A stretch of 26,140 nt of DNA, from positions 1 to 26,140 of the forward strand of contig CABUMU010000008.1 in assembly GCA_902492855.1 (NCBI GenBank), read 5' to 3'. The translations under genes and the position numbers were made by a program. This DNA is from an uncultured Collinsella sp. GTDB taxonomy: Bacteria; Actinomycetota; Coriobacteriia; Coriobacteriales; Coriobacteriaceae. Position 1 is the first letter of the stretch. Every line of letters starts with the position of its first letter. Below are positions 13,347 to 21,164 of this stretch, piece after piece. A model generated the notes under the pieces. It was not told the origin of the DNA. It ran no database searches and worked only from the letters and a program-made list of their open reading frames with translations.

Positions 13347-14804
13347 ATGGAAGCGGAAAAGAAGGCGTTTAAGATCACCAAGCGCGAAATTGGCTTTGTG
13401 CTGGGTATCGTTGTCTTTTTGCTGGTGAAGTTTCTTCCTTTGGCGGAGCTGAGCTCGACGGTCGAGCTCACGGTCGGCGGTCAGACCTGTCTGGCACTGA
13501 CGCTCGCCACGGTGGTGTTCTGGGCATGCGGCGTGGCACAGCCGGGCTTTGTGGGCCTGCTCTACTGCGCACTGCTCGTCCTGTTCAAGGTGTGCGTGGA
13601 CGACACGGGCGCCGCGAGCATCTCGGCGACGGTCGCCTCCACGTTTAGCTCGTGGACCAAGGCCACCATGTGGCTCGTCATCGGCGCCTACCTCATCGCC
13701 AGCGCGGTCAAGGAGTCGGGCCTGGGCGAGCGCATCGCCTACGCGTTCATGCTCAAGTTCGTGCGCGACGCCAAGTCGCTCATCATCTCGATCTTCGCGC
13801 TCACCTTTGTGCTGTCGCTGCTGATCCCGCATCCGTTCCCCCGCGCCTTCCTCATCCTCGCCGTCGTCTCGGTCATCGCCGAGTCCGCCGGCTACGGTGA
13901 CGACGACAAGGGCAAGCTCGGCTTCCTCGTGTTTGCCGCTGCCGCCCCGGGTTCCATGTTCTTCCTGACGGGCGACTCCACGCTTAACCCGCTCGTTGCG
14001 CAGTACAGTGCCGAGGCCGGCGGCATGAGCCCGTCCTTCGTCGACTGGTTCCTGTACATGAGCGTGCCTATGCTGGTTGCGCTGCTGTGCACCCTGTTCC
14101 TGGGCCTTTTCCTCTTTAAGCCCAGCAAGGAGCTCGTCTACGATCGCGAGCAGATCGTGGCCAAGCAGGCCGCGCTCGGCAAGCTCTCCGTCAAGGAGAT
14201 CCGCACCATCGCGTGGCTTGTCATCGCCATCGCGCTGTGGCTCACCGTCTCGGGCGACTATATCGGCTGGGTCACCCTGGCCATTGGCGTTGCTCTCGCC
14301 ATGCCCATCATCGGCGAAGTCCTCACTCCCGCCAGCTGGAACGCTGTCGACATCAAGTCCCTCATGTTCCTGACGGCCGCCATGGCCGTGGGCTCCGTGG
14401 GCGGTGCCACCGGCATGAACGCCTGGATCGCCGACGTCGTGCTCCCCAGCTCCGTGCCTGAGAACATCTTCCTGTTCGCCCTGCTCGTCGCCGCGCTTTC
14501 CATGATCATCCACATGTTCATGGGCTCGGTCATGGCCGTGCTCGGCGTGTGCGTGCCGGCATTTATCAGCTTTGCCGCCGGCTCCAGCGTGAGCCCACTC
14601 GCCGTGGCGCTCATCGTCTTCACGTCCATCAACATCCACTACATCCTGCCGTTCCATAACCTGCCGATCCTTATCGGCGAAGGCAAGGACGCCGGCGGCT
14701 ACACCTCCAAAGAGGCTATGCGCATGGGCATCCCCCTCACCGCGGTCGTCTTTGTCGTCGTGCTGGTCGAGGCCGCCTGGTTCCACCTCTTTGGCCTGAT
14801 GTAA
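13347..14804 (+). CDS. SLC13/DASS-family anion transporter
   Basis: A 485-aa membrane protein of the divalent anion:Na+ symporter type, with about 11-12 helices. Visible family features are WTKATMWLVIGAYLIASAVKESGLGERIAYAFM, LLIPHPFPRAFLILAVVSVIAESAG, and the second-half repeat FLTAAMAVGSVGGATGMNAWIADVVLP with HMFMGSVMAVLGVCVPAF and SINIHYILPFHNLPILIGEG. Family members carry di- and tricarboxylates, sulfate or other organic anions. Its place between the LpdD/isomerase gene and the UbiD gene, and the shared operator, suggest import of an aromatic carboxylate or exchange with its product. The start is supported by AAAGG about 7 nt upstream. Substrate is inferred, not shown. Confidence 0.88.
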   Translation: MEAEKKAFKITKREIGFVLGIVVFLLVKFLPLAELSSTVELTVGGQTCLALTLATVVFWACGVAQPGFVGLLYCALLVLFKVCVDDTGAASISATVASTFSSWTKATMWLVIGAYLIASAVKESGLGERIAYAFMLKFVRDAKSLIISIFALTFVLSLLIPHPFPRAFLILAVVSVIAESAGYGDDDKGKLGFLVFAAAAPGSMFFLTGDSTLNPLVAQYSAEAGGMSPSFVDWFLYMSVPMLVALLCTLFLGLFLFKPSKELVYDREQIVAKQAALGKLSVKEIRTIAWLVIAIALWLTVSGDYIGWVTLAIGVALAMPIIGEVLTPASWNAVDIKSLMFLTAAMAVGSVGGATGMNAWIADVVLPSSVPENIFLFALLVAALSMIIHMFMGSVMAVLGVCVPAFISFAAGSSVSPLAVALIVFTSINIHYILPFHNLPILIGEGKDAGGYTSKEAMRMGIPLTAVVFVVVLVEAAWFHLFGLM

Positions 14805-14899
14805 GCGGTCGAGCGCCCCGGCTGTAAGCAGCCAAGCGCTTGAACTTCGAGTGGTCGAGCGCTCCATTTGTGAGCGCCGCGGCCCCATTACGTTACCCC

Positions 14900-14924
14900 G
14901 TCCGGCGGCACCCCGTCGCCGGAC
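14900..14924 (+). promoter_or_regulatory. Leader hairpin before the decarboxylase gene
   Basis: GTCCGGCG (14900-14907), 9-nt loop, CGCCGGAC (14917-14924), without a T tract, 11 nt before the GAAAGGAG ribosome site. The gap 14805-14946 also holds a direct repeat GGTCGAGCGC at 14807-14816 and 14853-14862. It may stabilise or limit the downstream message. Confidence 0.5.
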
Positions 14925-14946
14925 ACTCTCCCGAAAGGAGTACGCC

Positions 14947-16434
14947 ATGTCCACTACCGATGCTTCCCAGATCCACGACCTGCGTTCCGCGCTCGACTTT
15001 TTGCGTGAGATGCCGGGCCAGTTGCTCGAGACCGACACCCAGGTCGATCCCGATGCCGAGGTCTCGGGCGTCTACCGTCACGTCGGTGCTGGCGGCACCG
15101 TCATGCGCCCGACCAAAGAGGGTCCGGCGATGGTCTTCAACAACGTCAAGGGCTTTGACGACGCCAAGGTCTGCATCGGTATGCTTGCCAGCCGCAAGCG
15201 CGTTGCCGCCCTGCTCGACCTGGACGAGGAGCACCTGGGCCTCGAGATCGGCAAGCGCTTCGAGAACCTGATCGCCCCCGAGCAGATCGCCGAGGGCAAG
15301 CACGTCGACTGCCAGGAGGTCGTGTACAAGGCGACCGACGAGGGCTTTGACCTGCGCAAGATCGTTCCCGCTCCCACCAACACGCCCGTTGACGGCGGCC
15401 CCTACATCACCATGGGCCTCGCCTATGGCACGAGCCCCGATGGCACCCAGTCCGACGTAACCATCCACCGCTTCTCCTGCGTCGACAAGGACAAGCTCGC
15501 CATGTGGATCACCCCGGGCAGCCGTCACCTGGGTGCGTTCTTTGACGAGTACTGCCAGCGCGGCGAGGATATGCCCATCTCCATCTCCATCGGCCTGGAC
15601 CCCGCCGTGTACATGTGCTGCGGCTTCGAGGCTCCCACCACGCCGCTCGGCTTCAACGAGCTGCAGATCGCCGGCGCCCTGCGCGGCCGCGCCGTCGAGC
15701 TTGCCGACTGCGTCACCGTTCCGCAGAAGTGCATTGCCAATGCCGAGTACGTGCTCGAGGGCTACCTCATGCACGACGAGACCATCAACGAGGATGTCAA
15801 CGGCCACGGCCACGCCATGCCCGAGTTCCCCGGCTACACCGGTGGCGCCAAGGTCTGCCCGGTGATCAAGATCACCGCCGTCACCACGCGCGTCAACCCC
15901 ATTATGGAGAGCTGCATCGGCCCTTCGCACGAGCACGTGTCCATGGCCGGTATCCCCACCGAGGCCTCCATCTACAAGATGGTCGAGACCGCTATCCCGG
16001 GCCGCCTGCTCAACGTTCACGCCGCTCCCTGCGGTGGCGGCAAGTTCGTTGCCATCATGCAGTTCAAGAAGTCGAGCAAAAATGACGAGGGCCGTCAGCG
16101 CAACGCCGCCATGCTCGCCTTCTCGGCGTTCTCCGAGCTCAAGCACGTCATCCTTGTCGACGAGGATGTCGACATCTTCGATATGAGCGACGTGATGTGG
16201 GCCATGACCACGCGCTTCCAGGCCGACGTGGACCTCATCACCATCCCCGGTTGCCACTGCCACGTGCTCGATCCGTCCAACGACCCCGCGTTCGATCCTT
16301 CGATCCGCGAGCACGGTATCGCCTGTAAGGCCATCTTCGACTGCACGGTTCCGTTTAACCTCAAGAAGAACTTCATCCGCTCGCAGTTCATGGAGATCGA
16401 CAAGGACAAGTGGGCCGCCGAGCTCGCCTTCTAG
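14947..16434 (+). CDS. UbiD-family prFMN decarboxylase, LpdC-like (gallate decarboxylase type)
   Basis: A 495-aa protein that matches my recollection of Lactiplantibacillus plantarum LpdC along its length: VDPDAEVSGVYRHVGAGGTV, GPAMVFNNVKGF, DVVYKATDEGFD-like (EVVYKATDEGFDLRKIV), PTNTPVDGGPYIT, SDVTIHRF, SEEHVSMAGIPTEAS-like and VDEDVDIFDMSDVMW. UbiD enzymes use prenylated FMN; the catalytic Arg is probably in TIHRF and the acid pair in AEYVLEG. LpdC removes CO2 from gallate and protocatechuate, giving pyrogallol and catechol. The exact substrate here is uncertain, since related enzymes act on other hydroxybenzoates. The start at 14947 follows GAAAGGAG. The UbiX partner starts 33 bp downstream, so they are probably co-transcribed. 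Confidence 0.92.
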   Translation: MSTTDASQIHDLRSALDFLREMPGQLLETDTQVDPDAEVSGVYRHVGAGGTVMRPTKEGPAMVFNNVKGFDDAKVCIGMLASRKRVAALLDLDEEHLGLEIGKRFENLIAPEQIAEGKHVDCQEVVYKATDEGFDLRKIVPAPTNTPVDGGPYITMGLAYGTSPDGTQSDVTIHRFSCVDKDKLAMWITPGSRHLGAFFDEYCQRGEDMPISISIGLDPAVYMCCGFEAPTTPLGFNELQIAGALRGRAVELADCVTVPQKCIANAEYVLEGYLMHDETINEDVNGHGHAMPEFPGYTGGAKVCPVIKITAVTTRVNPIMESCIGPSHEHVSMAGIPTEASIYKMVETAIPGRLLNVHAAPCGGGKFVAIMQFKKSSKNDEGRQRNAAMLAFSAFSELKHVILVDEDVDIFDMSDVMWAMTTRFQADVDLITIPGCHCHVLDPSNDPAFDPSIREHGIACKAIFDCTVPFNLKKNFIRSQFMEIDKDKWAAELAF

Positions 16435-16467
16435 TAAGTAGCCCTACCAAGTAGTTAAGGAGTTGTC

Positions 16468-17046
16468 ATGCCTGAGTCTTCTGTTCGTCCCCGTCGCATT
16501 GTCGTTGGCGTGTCTGGCGCCAGCGGTGCGGCACTGGGCCTTGAATGCCTCAAATGCCTGCGCCAGGCCGGCGCTGAGTCGGCGCTTGTCGTCACGCGCG
16601 GGGGAGAGATCACCATCGAGCAGGAGCTCGGCATGACGCTCGACGAGTTTGCGTGCTATGCCGATGTGGTCTACGACAACAAGAACATTGGCGCTGCCAT
16701 CGCAAGCGGCACCTATCCGGTCGACGGCATGATCGTGGCTCCCTGCTCCATGAAGACGCTCGCCGGCATCGCGAGCGGCTACAGCGAAAACCTGTTGCTG
16801 CGTGCGGCCGATGTGCAGATGAAAGAGCAGCGCCGCCTGGTGCTTATGGTGCGCGAGACGCCCTTCAGTGCGATCCATGTCGACAACATGGCACGCCTGG
16901 CGCGCGTGCCGGGTGTCATGCTCATGCCGCCCATGCTCACGTTTTACAACGGCCCCGCCACGCTCGATGAGGCGGTGCATCACATCGCCGCCAAGGCACT
17001 CGAGGCCGTCGGCGTGTCGTGCGCCAACTATAGGCGCTGGTCATAG
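16468..17046 (+). CDS. ubiX: UbiX-like flavin prenyltransferase (LpdB type)
   Basis: A 192-aa flavoprotein. VVGVSGASGAALGLECLK at the N-terminus is the UbiX flavin-binding motif. MIVAPCSMKTLAGIASGYSENLLLRAADV and RRLVLMVRETPFSAIHVDNM complete the family signature. The enzyme joins dimethylallyl monophosphate to reduced FMN, making the prFMN cofactor needed by UbiD decarboxylases. It directly follows the LpdC-like gene with a TAAGGAG ribosome site, matching the lpdB-lpdC partnership known from gallate decarboxylation. A terminator lies 33 bp after its stop. Confidence 0.95.
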   Translation: MPESSVRPRRIVVGVSGASGAALGLECLKCLRQAGAESALVVTRGGEITIEQELGMTLDEFACYADVVYDNKNIGAAIASGTYPVDGMIVAPCSMKTLAGIASGYSENLLLRAADVQMKEQRRLVLMVRETPFSAIHVDNMARLARVPGVMLMPPMLTFYNGPATLDEAVHHIAAKALEAVGVSCANYRRWS

Positions 17047-17078
17047 GCATCTTTAGGGTAGGATACGAGTAGTGTTTG

Positions 17079-17110
17079 AGCCCGCTGCCCCTGTGGGCGG
17101 CGGGCTTTTC
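17079..17110 (+). terminator. Intrinsic terminator after ubiX
   Basis: AGCCCGCTGCCC (17079-17090), loop CTGT, GGGCGGCGGGCT (17095-17106), 12 pairs with one G-U, followed by TTTT (17106-17109). It ends the decarboxylase operon and lies 28 bp before the MerR start codon, so any MerR promoter upstream of it would be attenuated. Confidence 0.8.
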
Positions 17111-17137
17111 GTGTCAAAGGGTGTGTCGGGAGGACCT

Positions 17138-18004
17138 ATGCAGACGGGTATGTATGCGATTAGCGAGATGGCGAGCTTGTTTAACGTTTCGCGCCAAACG
17201 CTCATCTACTACGACAAGATCGGTCTGTTTAAACCCGCCGTGGTTAACGAAAAAGGCTACCGTTTCTATTCGCCCACGCAGATCCCGCTCATGCGTCTGA
17301 TCTGCATGCTGCGCGACTTGGGACTGGAACTCGATGAGATCGATCGCCTGACCTCGACGTTCGACATTGGAGAGATGACCGATCACCTGCGCTCGCGGGT
17401 GCAGGCGCTCGACGAGCAGATTGCCGGGCTCAAAGCCGAGCGCGCGAGCGTGCAGGAGCGGCTGATTTTTTACGACGAGGCGGTCTATTGGCGCGAGCGC
17501 GAGGGCAAACCGGAGCTCAAGCAATTCGAGCGCCGCTACGTGGTCTTTGAGGAGTTCCCGAGCGATATCGAGCGTGGCCGCTCGATGCTGCACCCCACGC
17601 TCATGCGGGCGATTCTGCGCATGCGTGCGCTCGCGGGCACACGCCCCATGCGCGGTTGGGGCGCCATGCTGCGTCGCGAGGCGCTGCATTCCGACGACCC
17701 CATCGCCGGTGCCGGTTCCTTTGCCGTGTTGCCGCGTGGTGCCGAGGAAATACTGCCGAGCGATCCTGCCGAGCTGGCGGAGATTGGCGTCGAGGTGCTG
17801 CCCGAGGGCACGTACCTGTGCATGAGTCGCTGGGGCATGCCGTACGAGCCCGAGGGTATCCGCGCCATCGTGGCCTGCATGGACAGGCACGCGCTCCAGC
17901 CCATCGGCAATGCTTTCGATTTTTGCTACCTGGACACCACGAGCTACGACGAGTCTCACCAAGAGGACTTCTGCTGTATCCAAATCCCCGTCGCCCTCAA
18001 ATAA
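17138..18004 (+). CDS. MerR-family regulator with GyrI-like ligand domain
   Basis: A 288-aa protein from ATG 17138, preceded by GGGAGG (17128-17133); the longer frame to 17072 runs through the terminator hairpin. The MerR DNA-binding domain is residues ~6-75 (YAISEMASLFNVSRQTLIYYDKIGLFKPAVVNEKGYRFY), followed by a dimerisation coiled coil (~80-125). The C-terminal ~150 residues resemble the GyrI-like/effector domains of BmrR-type regulators that bind small hydrophobic ligands. Such proteins activate promoters with a 19-bp spacer by twisting the DNA. The shared dyads upstream of the fusion and SLC13 genes are good candidates for its sites, but this is inferred from proximity and dyad placement. 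Confidence 0.9.
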   Translation: MQTGMYAISEMASLFNVSRQTLIYYDKIGLFKPAVVNEKGYRFYSPTQIPLMRLICMLRDLGLELDEIDRLTSTFDIGEMTDHLRSRVQALDEQIAGLKAERASVQERLIFYDEAVYWREREGKPELKQFERRYVVFEEFPSDIERGRSMLHPTLMRAILRMRALAGTRPMRGWGAMLRREALHSDDPIAGAGSFAVLPRGAEEILPSDPAELAEIGVEVLPEGTYLCMSRWGMPYEPEGIRAIVACMDRHALQPIGNAFDFCYLDTTSYDESHQEDFCCIQIPVALK

Positions 18005-18005
18005 C

Positions 18006-18068
18006 TTGCGGTGAAATAGTCCCTAAATAGCTCGAGTGGGCGTGCAAACAGGAACTATTCCACCGCAA
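18006..18068. repeat. Imperfect long inverted repeat after the MerR gene
   Basis: TTGCGGTGAAATAGTCCCT (18006-18024) and AGGAACTATTCCACCGCAA (18050-18068) are complementary at 17 of 19 positions, with a 25-nt loop containing CTCGAG. It begins 2 bp after the stop codon. No T tract follows, so a simple intrinsic terminator is unlikely. Confidence 0.7.
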
Positions 18069-18073
18069 CTTCG

Positions 18074-18104
18074 ATACGACAAAGGAGCAGTCCCTTTATC
18101 GCAT
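18074..18104. repeat. TGTGACAAAGGG-type palindrome, copy 5 (diverged)
   Basis: ATACGACAAAGG, spacer, CCTTTATCGCAT. Two pairs are lost, but one T-A pair of the consensus has become C-G on both arms. This suggests that the hairpin was kept while the sequence changed. Confidence 0.65.
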
Positions 18105-18180
18105 TCCGTGCGAGCTCCAGCGCCGTCTGGGGGTATAAGGCTAGCAAGTGTTTATTTGCGAGGCCTAAGGGGCGCCCCGT

Positions 18181-19047
18181 ATGGATATCGATAACTTTGA
18201 ATGGTGGTATAGCGAGGGCGAGGCTCCGGACGAGGAGTGGGACGAGCCCGCGCCGCGTGACGTGTCGAGCGACGAGGACGAGACCGGCAACGATGCCGTC
18301 GAGACGGACGCCGCTCCCGACTCCGCCGAGCCCCTGACCTTTGAGCGGGCTTGGGCCCAAGCCGAGGCCGACGAGGCTAAGGCCGATGCCACGGCCACAC
18401 TCGGTGAGCCGGCGGACATGTCCATCTCGCCGGCCAAGACCCCGCAGCCGCGCCATAACATCGACCCCGGCAGCACGGCATCCTTCAGCATACTCGACGT
18501 GCCCGCGCAGGGTGCTCAGGCGCCTGCGCCCACGCATCGCCCCGACCTGGCTCGCGAGGAAGACGCGGGCCGCCGCTCTCCGCTCGGTCCCATCCTCATC
18601 GCCTTCATGGCCGGCGTCATCGCTTGCTCGGCGATCGGAAATGTCTGGAGCCATGTGGAGCAACAGCGCAAAGATGCCGCCAAGGTCGAGATGTCTGTCG
18701 AGCAATCGCTCAGCCGCACGCGCTCGGTGCATGTGTCGGTCGAGGTCAAGGACGGTGCGACATGGGACACCGCCCGCGGCGATAGTCAGATGCTCATCCA
18801 CATCGTGGGCCGCACGCTCAGGGGACAGGCGATTGACGAGTATCAATATGTCAACTCCGCTGGCGACGGCATCGAACTCAAGCCCGGCGACTACGAGCTC
18901 ACGGTCGACGAGCCGCCCGTCGCCACCGATGGCACGCGCTTCCGCGCCTCAAAGCGCATGGTCCCCGTGAGCTTTAACTCACAGGCGCCCGATACGGTCG
19001 ACAGCACACCGCAGGGCGGGTTCGACCTTTACGCAATCGCTCAATAA
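18181..19047 (+). CDS. Single-pass membrane protein of unknown function
   Basis: 288 aa, not recognised. Residues 1 to ~130 are strongly acidic, rich in Glu, Asp, Ala and Pro, and probably disordered. One membrane segment covers about 134-152 (PILIAFMAGVIACSAIGNVW), with positive residues just before it, so the acidic tail should be cytoplasmic. A short coiled stretch (EQQRKDAAKVEMSVEQS) leads to an outer domain of about 110 residues with beta-strand character (SVHVSVEVKDGA, QMLIHIVGRTL, GIELKPGDYELTVDEPP), reminiscent of an immunoglobulin-like or prealbumin-like fold. It has no signal peptide and no Cys pair. The start follows AAGGGG (18167-18172). It seems to stand alone between repeat-flanked neighbours. 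Confidence 0.75.
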   Translation: MDIDNFEWWYSEGEAPDEEWDEPAPRDVSSDEDETGNDAVETDAAPDSAEPLTFERAWAQAEADEAKADATATLGEPADMSISPAKTPQPRHNIDPGSTASFSILDVPAQGAQAPAPTHRPDLAREEDAGRRSPLGPILIAFMAGVIACSAIGNVWSHVEQQRKDAAKVEMSVEQSLSRTRSVHVSVEVKDGATWDTARGDSQMLIHIVGRTLRGQAIDEYQYVNSAGDGIELKPGDYELTVDEPPVATDGTRFRASKRMVPVSFNSQAPDTVDSTPQGGFDLYAIAQ

Positions 19048-19126
19048 CTGCGCCTGCCGCCTCTCCGTGCCGCCAAGAGTGGCACAATAGCCCTCGACAC
19101 TGTTGTTTACTTTTGGAGGAAGTAGC

Positions 19127-20020
19127 ATGTCCACCGTCACCACCATCAAGCGCGGCGGCCTCACCGCGGCCATCGATTCCATGGGAGCCCAGCTCACGAG
19201 CCTTGCCCTCGACGGCAACGAGTATCTGTGGCAGGGCGACCCAGCCTTTTGGGGCAAGCACGCGCCCATTCTGTTCCCCATCGTGGGATCGCTGCGCAAC
19301 AACACAGCGACGTCTGCGGCTGGCACCTGCGAGATGCCGCGTCATGGCCTCGCGCGCATCGTCGAGCACAAGCTGGTCGAGGTCTCCGAGGACGGCTCGT
19401 CCGTCACCTACGAGATCACCGATACGCCCGAGTCGCTCAAGGCTTTCCCCTTCCACTTTAAGCTCAACATGACCTATGCCCTGACTGGTGACGCCACGCT
19501 CACGCAGACCTTTGCCGTCACCAACACCGGCGACGTGGACCTGCCGTTCTCGGTGGGCGGCCACCCTGCATTTAACGTGCCCACCCCCGGTGCCGAGGAC
19601 GAGACGTTCGAGGACTACGAGCTGGCATTTACCGAGGCTTGGACCAACGAGGCCCCCATCATCACGCCCGACGGTCTTATGACGTTCGAGGGCAGTTACA
19701 AGGCTCCCGATAACTCGGACGTGCTGCCCATCACGCACCGCAGCTTCGATAACGATGCCATCATGTTCACCGATACCCCGGGCTCTACGCTCACGCTGCG
19801 CGGCCGCAAGTCGGGCCACGGCGTCAAGATCGACTTTGAGGGCTTTAAGTACATCGGCGTGTGGTCTGCCGCCAACGACGCCCCGTTTGTGGCGCTCGAG
19901 CCCTGGACCGGTCATACCACCATGGACACCGAGGACGACGTCTTTGAGCACAAGGTCAACACCATTACCTTGGCTCCCGGCGCTACCGATAAACGTAGCT
20001 TTAGCGTAACGCTGCTCTAG
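19127..20020 (+). CDS. Aldose 1-epimerase family protein (LacX type)
   Basis: A 297-aa galactose-mutarotase-like protein. GAQLTSLALDGNEYLWQGDPAFWGKHAPILFPIVGSLRNN is the hallmark of the LacX branch, and FSVGGHPAFNVP contains the His of the active-site region. Family enzymes interconvert alpha and beta anomers of hexoses, though LacX-like members are poorly characterised. I chose ATG 19127, which follows GGAGGAAG, over the in-frame ATG at 19103. A CACAAT box and a GTGCC/GGCAC dyad (19067-19071, 19081-19085) lie upstream. It ends directly at a palindromic repeat followed by a terminator, so it is probably a single-gene unit. Confidence 0.88.
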   Translation: MSTVTTIKRGGLTAAIDSMGAQLTSLALDGNEYLWQGDPAFWGKHAPILFPIVGSLRNNTATSAAGTCEMPRHGLARIVEHKLVEVSEDGSSVTYEITDTPESLKAFPFHFKLNMTYALTGDATLTQTFAVTNTGDVDLPFSVGGHPAFNVPTPGAEDETFEDYELAFTEAWTNEAPIITPDGLMTFEGSYKAPDNSDVLPITHRSFDNDAIMFTDTPGSTLTLRGRKSGHGVKIDFEGFKYIGVWSAANDAPFVALEPWTGHTTMDTEDDVFEHKVNTITLAPGATDKRSFSVTLL

Positions 20021-20050
20021 ATGTGACAAAGGGACAGCCCCTTTGTCCCT
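20021..20050. repeat. TGTGACAAAGGG-type palindrome, copy 6
   Basis: ATGTGACAAAGGG, ACAGC, CCCTTTGTCCCT starts at the base after the epimerase stop codon. The distal right arm has diverged (CCCT instead of ACAT). Confidence 0.8.
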
Positions 20051-20061
20051 TCCCACCCGCT

Positions 20062-20095
20062 AAGCCTCCCTGCCGTCCCCGGCAGGGAGGCTTTT
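20062..20095 (+). terminator. Intrinsic terminator after the epimerase gene
   Basis: AAGCCTCCCTGCC (20062-20074), loop GTCCCC, GGCAGGGAGGCTT (20081-20093), 13 perfect pairs with a run of five T (20092-20096). Confidence 0.9.
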
Positions 20096-20102
20096 TGGTG
20101 GG

Positions 20103-20131
20103 TAGTCATTGGGGACGTTCTTAAACGACTA
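20103..20131. repeat. GGGGACGTTCTT repeat, short copy
   Basis: TAGTCATT-GGGGACGTTCTT-AAACGACTA. It equals the left part of the copy at 24637 and lacks the complementary GAACGTCCCC arm. Its ends pair imperfectly. The rest of the gap to 20228 holds no gene that I can support. Confidence 0.75.
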
Positions 20132-20228
20132 CTGTGTGTCTATTAATTTTTCGCGCACATGACGCGCTGCTGGTCGCGGGCGTATATCCTGTCTTATTGT
20201 CAGTAACGCAAAATAGGGAAGGCACCAG

Positions 20229-21155
20229 ATGCAACCTCGGCAACAGCGCGGCATGCAGGCCCAGCCGATATGCAGCCGTCGCATCTTTTTGGGTAGCGCT
20301 CTCGCTGCGAGCGCTTCCGTCGTCGCCGGCGCGCTTGCCGGCTGTCAGCGCCCGTCCACGCTCAAGGTGGTTCAGCCCACGACGGGCGGCGGTCGCGACG
20401 ACCTGTCCGATTCCGTGATCGGCAAGGACAAGATCCGCATTGGCATGGAGGCGGCCTACGCCCCGTACAACTGGCAGGTTTCCGAAGCCAGTGAATACAC
20501 CATCCCCATCGACAACGTGCAGGGCGCCTATGCCGATGGCTACGACGTGCAGATCGCCAAGATCGTCTGCAAGGCCCTCGGCGGCGAGCCCGTTGCCGTC
20601 AAGCAGAGCTTTTCAGGCCTTATCGATTCGCTCAACAACGGCCAGATCGACCTCATCATCGCCGGTATGAGCGCCACGCCCGAGCGCGAGGAGTCGGTCG
20701 GCTTTTCCGACCCGTACTTCATTGGCTACTTTGGCCTGTTCGTAAAAAAGGGTTCCCCCTACCAAAACGCCACCAAGCTCAGCGACTTTAGCGGTGCCAC
20801 GGTACTCGGCCAAAAGGACACCATGCTCGATACCGTCATCGACGAGATCCCGGGCGTTGTGCACAAGAACCCGGTCGATTCGGTTCCCACGGTGTTCTCG
20901 AACCTGCTGCAGGGCACGTGCGATGCCGTGACCTACAACACCGAGAACGAGAAGGGCTATATGGCCCAAAATCCCGGTATCGTCCCCATCCATTTTGCCG
21001 AGGGCGAGGGCTTTAAGCAGGAGGTCGCGGCAAACGTCGGCTGCCGCAAGGGCTCGGACAAGCTGCTTAAACTCATCGACAAGACACTCAAGGGCATTAG
21101 CCAAGAGGAACGCGACCAAATGTGGGACGCGTGCCTCGATCGTCAGCCGGCATAG
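20229..21155 (+). CDS. Amino-acid ABC transporter substrate-binding lipoprotein
   Basis: 308 aa, SBP_bac_3 type. The N-terminus has a twin-Arg motif SRRIFLG (residues 16-22), a hydrophobic stretch and a lipobox LAGC with the lipidated Cys39, so export by Tat and membrane anchoring are likely. The binding domain shows RIGMEAAYAPYNWQ, GYDVQIAKIVCKALG, FSGLIDSLNNGQIDLIIAGMSATPEREESVGFSDPY and VFSNLLQGTCDAVTYNTENEKGY, typical of polar amino-acid binders. The Asp/Arg set after ATPERE is the usual amino-acid contact region. It is the first gene of an operon with the permease (9-bp gap) and ATPase. The ligand cannot be told from sequence alone. Confidence 0.93.
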   Translation: MQPRQQRGMQAQPICSRRIFLGSALAASASVVAGALAGCQRPSTLKVVQPTTGGGRDDLSDSVIGKDKIRIGMEAAYAPYNWQVSEASEYTIPIDNVQGAYADGYDVQIAKIVCKALGGEPVAVKQSFSGLIDSLNNGQIDLIIAGMSATPEREESVGFSDPYFIGYFGLFVKKGSPYQNATKLSDFSGATVLGQKDTMLDTVIDEIPGVVHKNPVDSVPTVFSNLLQGTCDAVTYNTENEKGYMAQNPGIVPIHFAEGEGFKQEVAANVGCRKGSDKLLKLIDKTLKGISQEERDQMWDACLDRQPA

Positions 21156-21164
21156 GGAGGCAGC

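Noticed and set aside
13215..15038. 607-codon open frame on the minus strand opposite the SLC13 gene
   Set aside because: Composition is Asp/Glu/Gly/His/Arg-rich with no domain; it is the antisense of a GC-biased gene and crosses an operator and hairpins. Similar antisense frames at 14893-16314, 7320-8648, 9490-10650, 18974-20056 and 21507-22532 were dropped for the same reason.
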